Source of the DNA: Pseudomonadota bacterium
GTDB lineage: Bacteria > CALINM01
Assembly: GCA_026415985.1 (NCBI GenBank)
Contig: JAOAGA010000073.1
Location: 1-7,779 of the forward strand
Length of the DNA: 7,779 bases
Reading direction: 5' to 3'
Shown here: one piece after another, positions 6,718 through 7,779 of the stretch
Layout of the letters: every line of letters begins with the position of its first letter
Position numbering within the stretch: position 1 is the first letter of the stretch
The notes under the pieces: model-generated
What the model was told of the DNA's origin: nothing
Seen by the model: the letters and a program-made list of their open reading frames with translations, nothing else
Database searches by the model: none
Position numbers and translations under genes: made by a program

Positions 6718-7347
6718 TCACTTCTTTATAGCATTTTTTATAACAACAAAAGAGTTTGTACTCCCCGGTATTGCACCTTTTATCAGCATAAGGTTCTTTT
6801 CAGGGAAAATTTTTTCTATCTTCAGGTTTTGTGTTGTAACCTGTTCGTTTCCCATATGTCCGGGATATCTTTTCCCTTTCCAGACTCTTGAAGGATATGC
6901 ACTTGAACCCGCTGACCCCGGTGCTCTATGAAACATTGAGCCATGCGTTGCTCTTCCGCCCTTGAAGTTGTGACGTTTCATAACACCCTGAAAACCCTTA
7001 CCCTTAGATACTCCTGTCACATCTACTATCTCGCCTTCTGAAAAAACGTCTGAAACCTTTATCTCCTGCCCTGCCTCAAACTGACTTATATCATCAAACT
7101 TAACTTCCTTTAAAAAGTAAAAGGCTTTATCTCCAGACTTTTTAAAATGCCCCTGCAATGCCTTGTTAACCTTTTCTATCTTTTTAATCTGAAAACCTAA
7201 CTGCAAGGCACTATACCCGTCTTTATCTTTTGTCTTCTTCTGAACAACATAGGCAGGACCCGCTTCTATAACTGTTACAGGAACCAGCTCCCCTGCTTCA
7301 TTGTATATCTGTGTCATTCCTAACTTTTTACCTATTATGCCTTTCAT
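6718..7347 (-). CDS. rplC: 50S ribosomal protein L3 (uL3)
   Basis: L3 is one of the two initiators of large-subunit assembly and reaches with a long loop towards the peptidyl-transferase centre. The length is 209 residues, as expected. It starts MKGIIGKKLGMTQIYNEAG, and the signature region FKGGRATHGSMFHRAPGSAG lies at 128-147, followed by YPSRVWKGKRYPGHMGNEQV at 151-170. The segment GSAGSSAYPSRV stands where E. coli has GSIGQNQTPGKV, so the glutamine that PrmB methylates in E. coli (Gln150) is absent. The ATG at 7347-7345 lies 12 bases after rpsJ behind AAGGAA. The stop is TGA. Confidence 0.98.
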   Translation of the reverse strand: MKGIIGKKLGMTQIYNEAGELVPVTVIEAGPAYVVQKKTKDKDGYSALQLGFQIKKIEKVNKALQGHFKKSGDKAFYFLKEVKFDDISQFEAGQEIKVSDVFSEGEIVDVTGVSKGKGFQGVMKRHNFKGGRATHGSMFHRAPGSAGSSAYPSRVWKGKRYPGHMGNEQVTTQNLKIEKIFPEKNLMLIKGAIPGSTNSFVVIKNAIKK

Positions 7348-7359
7348 AGCCCATTCCTT

Positions 7360-7671
7360 TTAGCTTAGTTTTACTTCCACATCCACACCAGCAGCTAACT
7401 CTAATTTCATGAGGGCGTCAATTGTTTGCTGAGTTGGATGTAAGATATCCATTAGCCTCATATGAACCCTTGTCTCAAACTGCTCTCTGGATTTTTTATC
7501 TACATGAGGCGACCTCAAAACAGTATATCTGCTTATCTTGGTTGGTAACGGAATCGGACCAACAACCTTTGCTCCGGTCTTTTTTGCAGTATCTACTATC
7601 TCTGCTACAGACTGATCCAGAAGTCTGTGGTCAAAGGCTCTAAGCTTTATCCTTATTTTCTGACTGTTCAT
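7360..7671 (-). CDS. rpsJ: 30S ribosomal protein S10 (uS10)
   Basis: S10 is a 30S head protein, and as NusE also joins antitermination and NusG-linked transcription-translation coupling. The product has 103 residues, the normal bacterial size. It shows [17 protein letters not shown] at the N-terminus, [20 protein letters not shown] at about 38-57, and the signature [13 protein letters not shown] at 54-66, then the [11 protein letters not shown] end. The ATG at 7671-7669 is 24 bases after the tuf stop, behind the moderate site AAGGCAGGT. The short gap leaves no room for a long S10-type regulatory leader, so expression probably depends on a promoter upstream of tuf. Confidence 0.98.
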   Translation of the reverse strand: MNSQKIRIKLRAFDHRLLDQSVAEIVDTAKKTGAKVVGPIPLPTKISRYTVLRSPHVDKKSREQFETRVHMRLMDILHPTQQTIDALMKLELAAGVDVEVKLS

Positions 7672-7695
7672 ATTAAATAACCTGCCTTAAATTTT

Positions 7696-7779
7696 TTACT
7701 CTATTACTTCTGTAACAACACCGGCACCTATGGTTCTTCCACCTTCACGAATAGCAAATCTAAGCTCCTTCTCCAACGC
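7696..7779 (-). CDS. tuf: Elongation factor Tu, last 27 codons only
   Basis: EF-Tu is the GTPase that brings aminoacyl-tRNA to the ribosomal A site. Only its C-terminus is in the window. Reading inward from the window's upper edge on the minus strand gives 27 codons and a TAA stop (7698-7696). They include LRFAIREGGRTIGAGVV and end TEVIE, the highly conserved tail of the third beta-barrel domain of EF-Tu. Its place directly before rpsJ matches the str-S10 gene order of many bacteria (rpsL, rpsG, fusA, tuf, rpsJ), which lets one expect fusA further upstream. The short length is due to the window edge, not truncation. Confidence 0.95.
   Translation of the reverse strand, partial: ALEKELRFAIREGGRTIGAGVVTEVIE

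Noticed and set aside
1-7779. An undescribed system, mobile element, CRISPR array or RNA gene in the window
   Set aside because: Every part of the window is covered by conserved ribosomal protein genes or tuf, with gaps of at most 24 bases. There are no inserted genes, direct repeats or tRNA-like segments that I can see.

Overview
The window is a stretch of a bacterial chromosome that carries the classic S10-spc ribosomal protein gene cluster, transcribed entirely from the minus strand (high to low coordinates). It holds 17 complete genes and two cut by the window edges. The order is tuf (3' end only), rpsJ, rplC, rplD, rplW, rplB, rpsS, rplV, rpsC, rplP, rpmC, rpsQ, rplN, rplX, rplE, rpsN, rpsH, rplF, rplR (3' end missing). 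No gene of the canonical order is missing and nothing has been inserted. The largest intergenic gap is 24 bases, so there is no stretch of 300 bases without a gene.

Layout: 7696-7779 is the C-terminus of elongation factor Tu. 3672-7671 covers the S10-type half (S10, L3, L4, L23, L2, S19, L22, S3), 2765-3649 finishes it (L16, L29, S17), and 1-2751 is the spc-type half (L14, L24, L5, S14, S8, L6, L18). In bacteria such as E. coli the S10 and spc units are separate transcripts. Here the S17-L14 junction is only 13 bases and no terminator is visible, so the whole block looks like one continuous transcription unit entered from upstream of tuf. The products are early and central rRNA-binding proteins of both subunits: the peptidyl-transferase-proximal proteins L2, L3, L4 and L16, the tunnel proteins L4, L22, L23, L24 and L29, and the mRNA/tRNA-path proteins S3, S10, S14 and S19. 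EF-Tu delivers aminoacyl-tRNA to the assembled ribosome.

Organism: a bacterium of moderately low GC (roughly 40% by eye). S14 is the short 61-residue zinc-binding form and L24 carries two CxxC pairs. All three stop codons are used as stops, which argues against a recoded UGA. L3 and L2 segments are not gammaproteobacterial in character. I cannot fix the phylum; Nitrospirota, deltaproteobacterial lineages and Omnitrophota-like groups are guesses from remembered motifs only.

This is an ordinary core region, and I see no undescribed system in it. The points worth a second look concern translation initiation: a TTG start for rpsC, a GTG start for rpsN, both paired with the strongest Shine-Dalgarno sequences of the window, and stop codons that repeatedly form part of the next gene's ribosome binding site.
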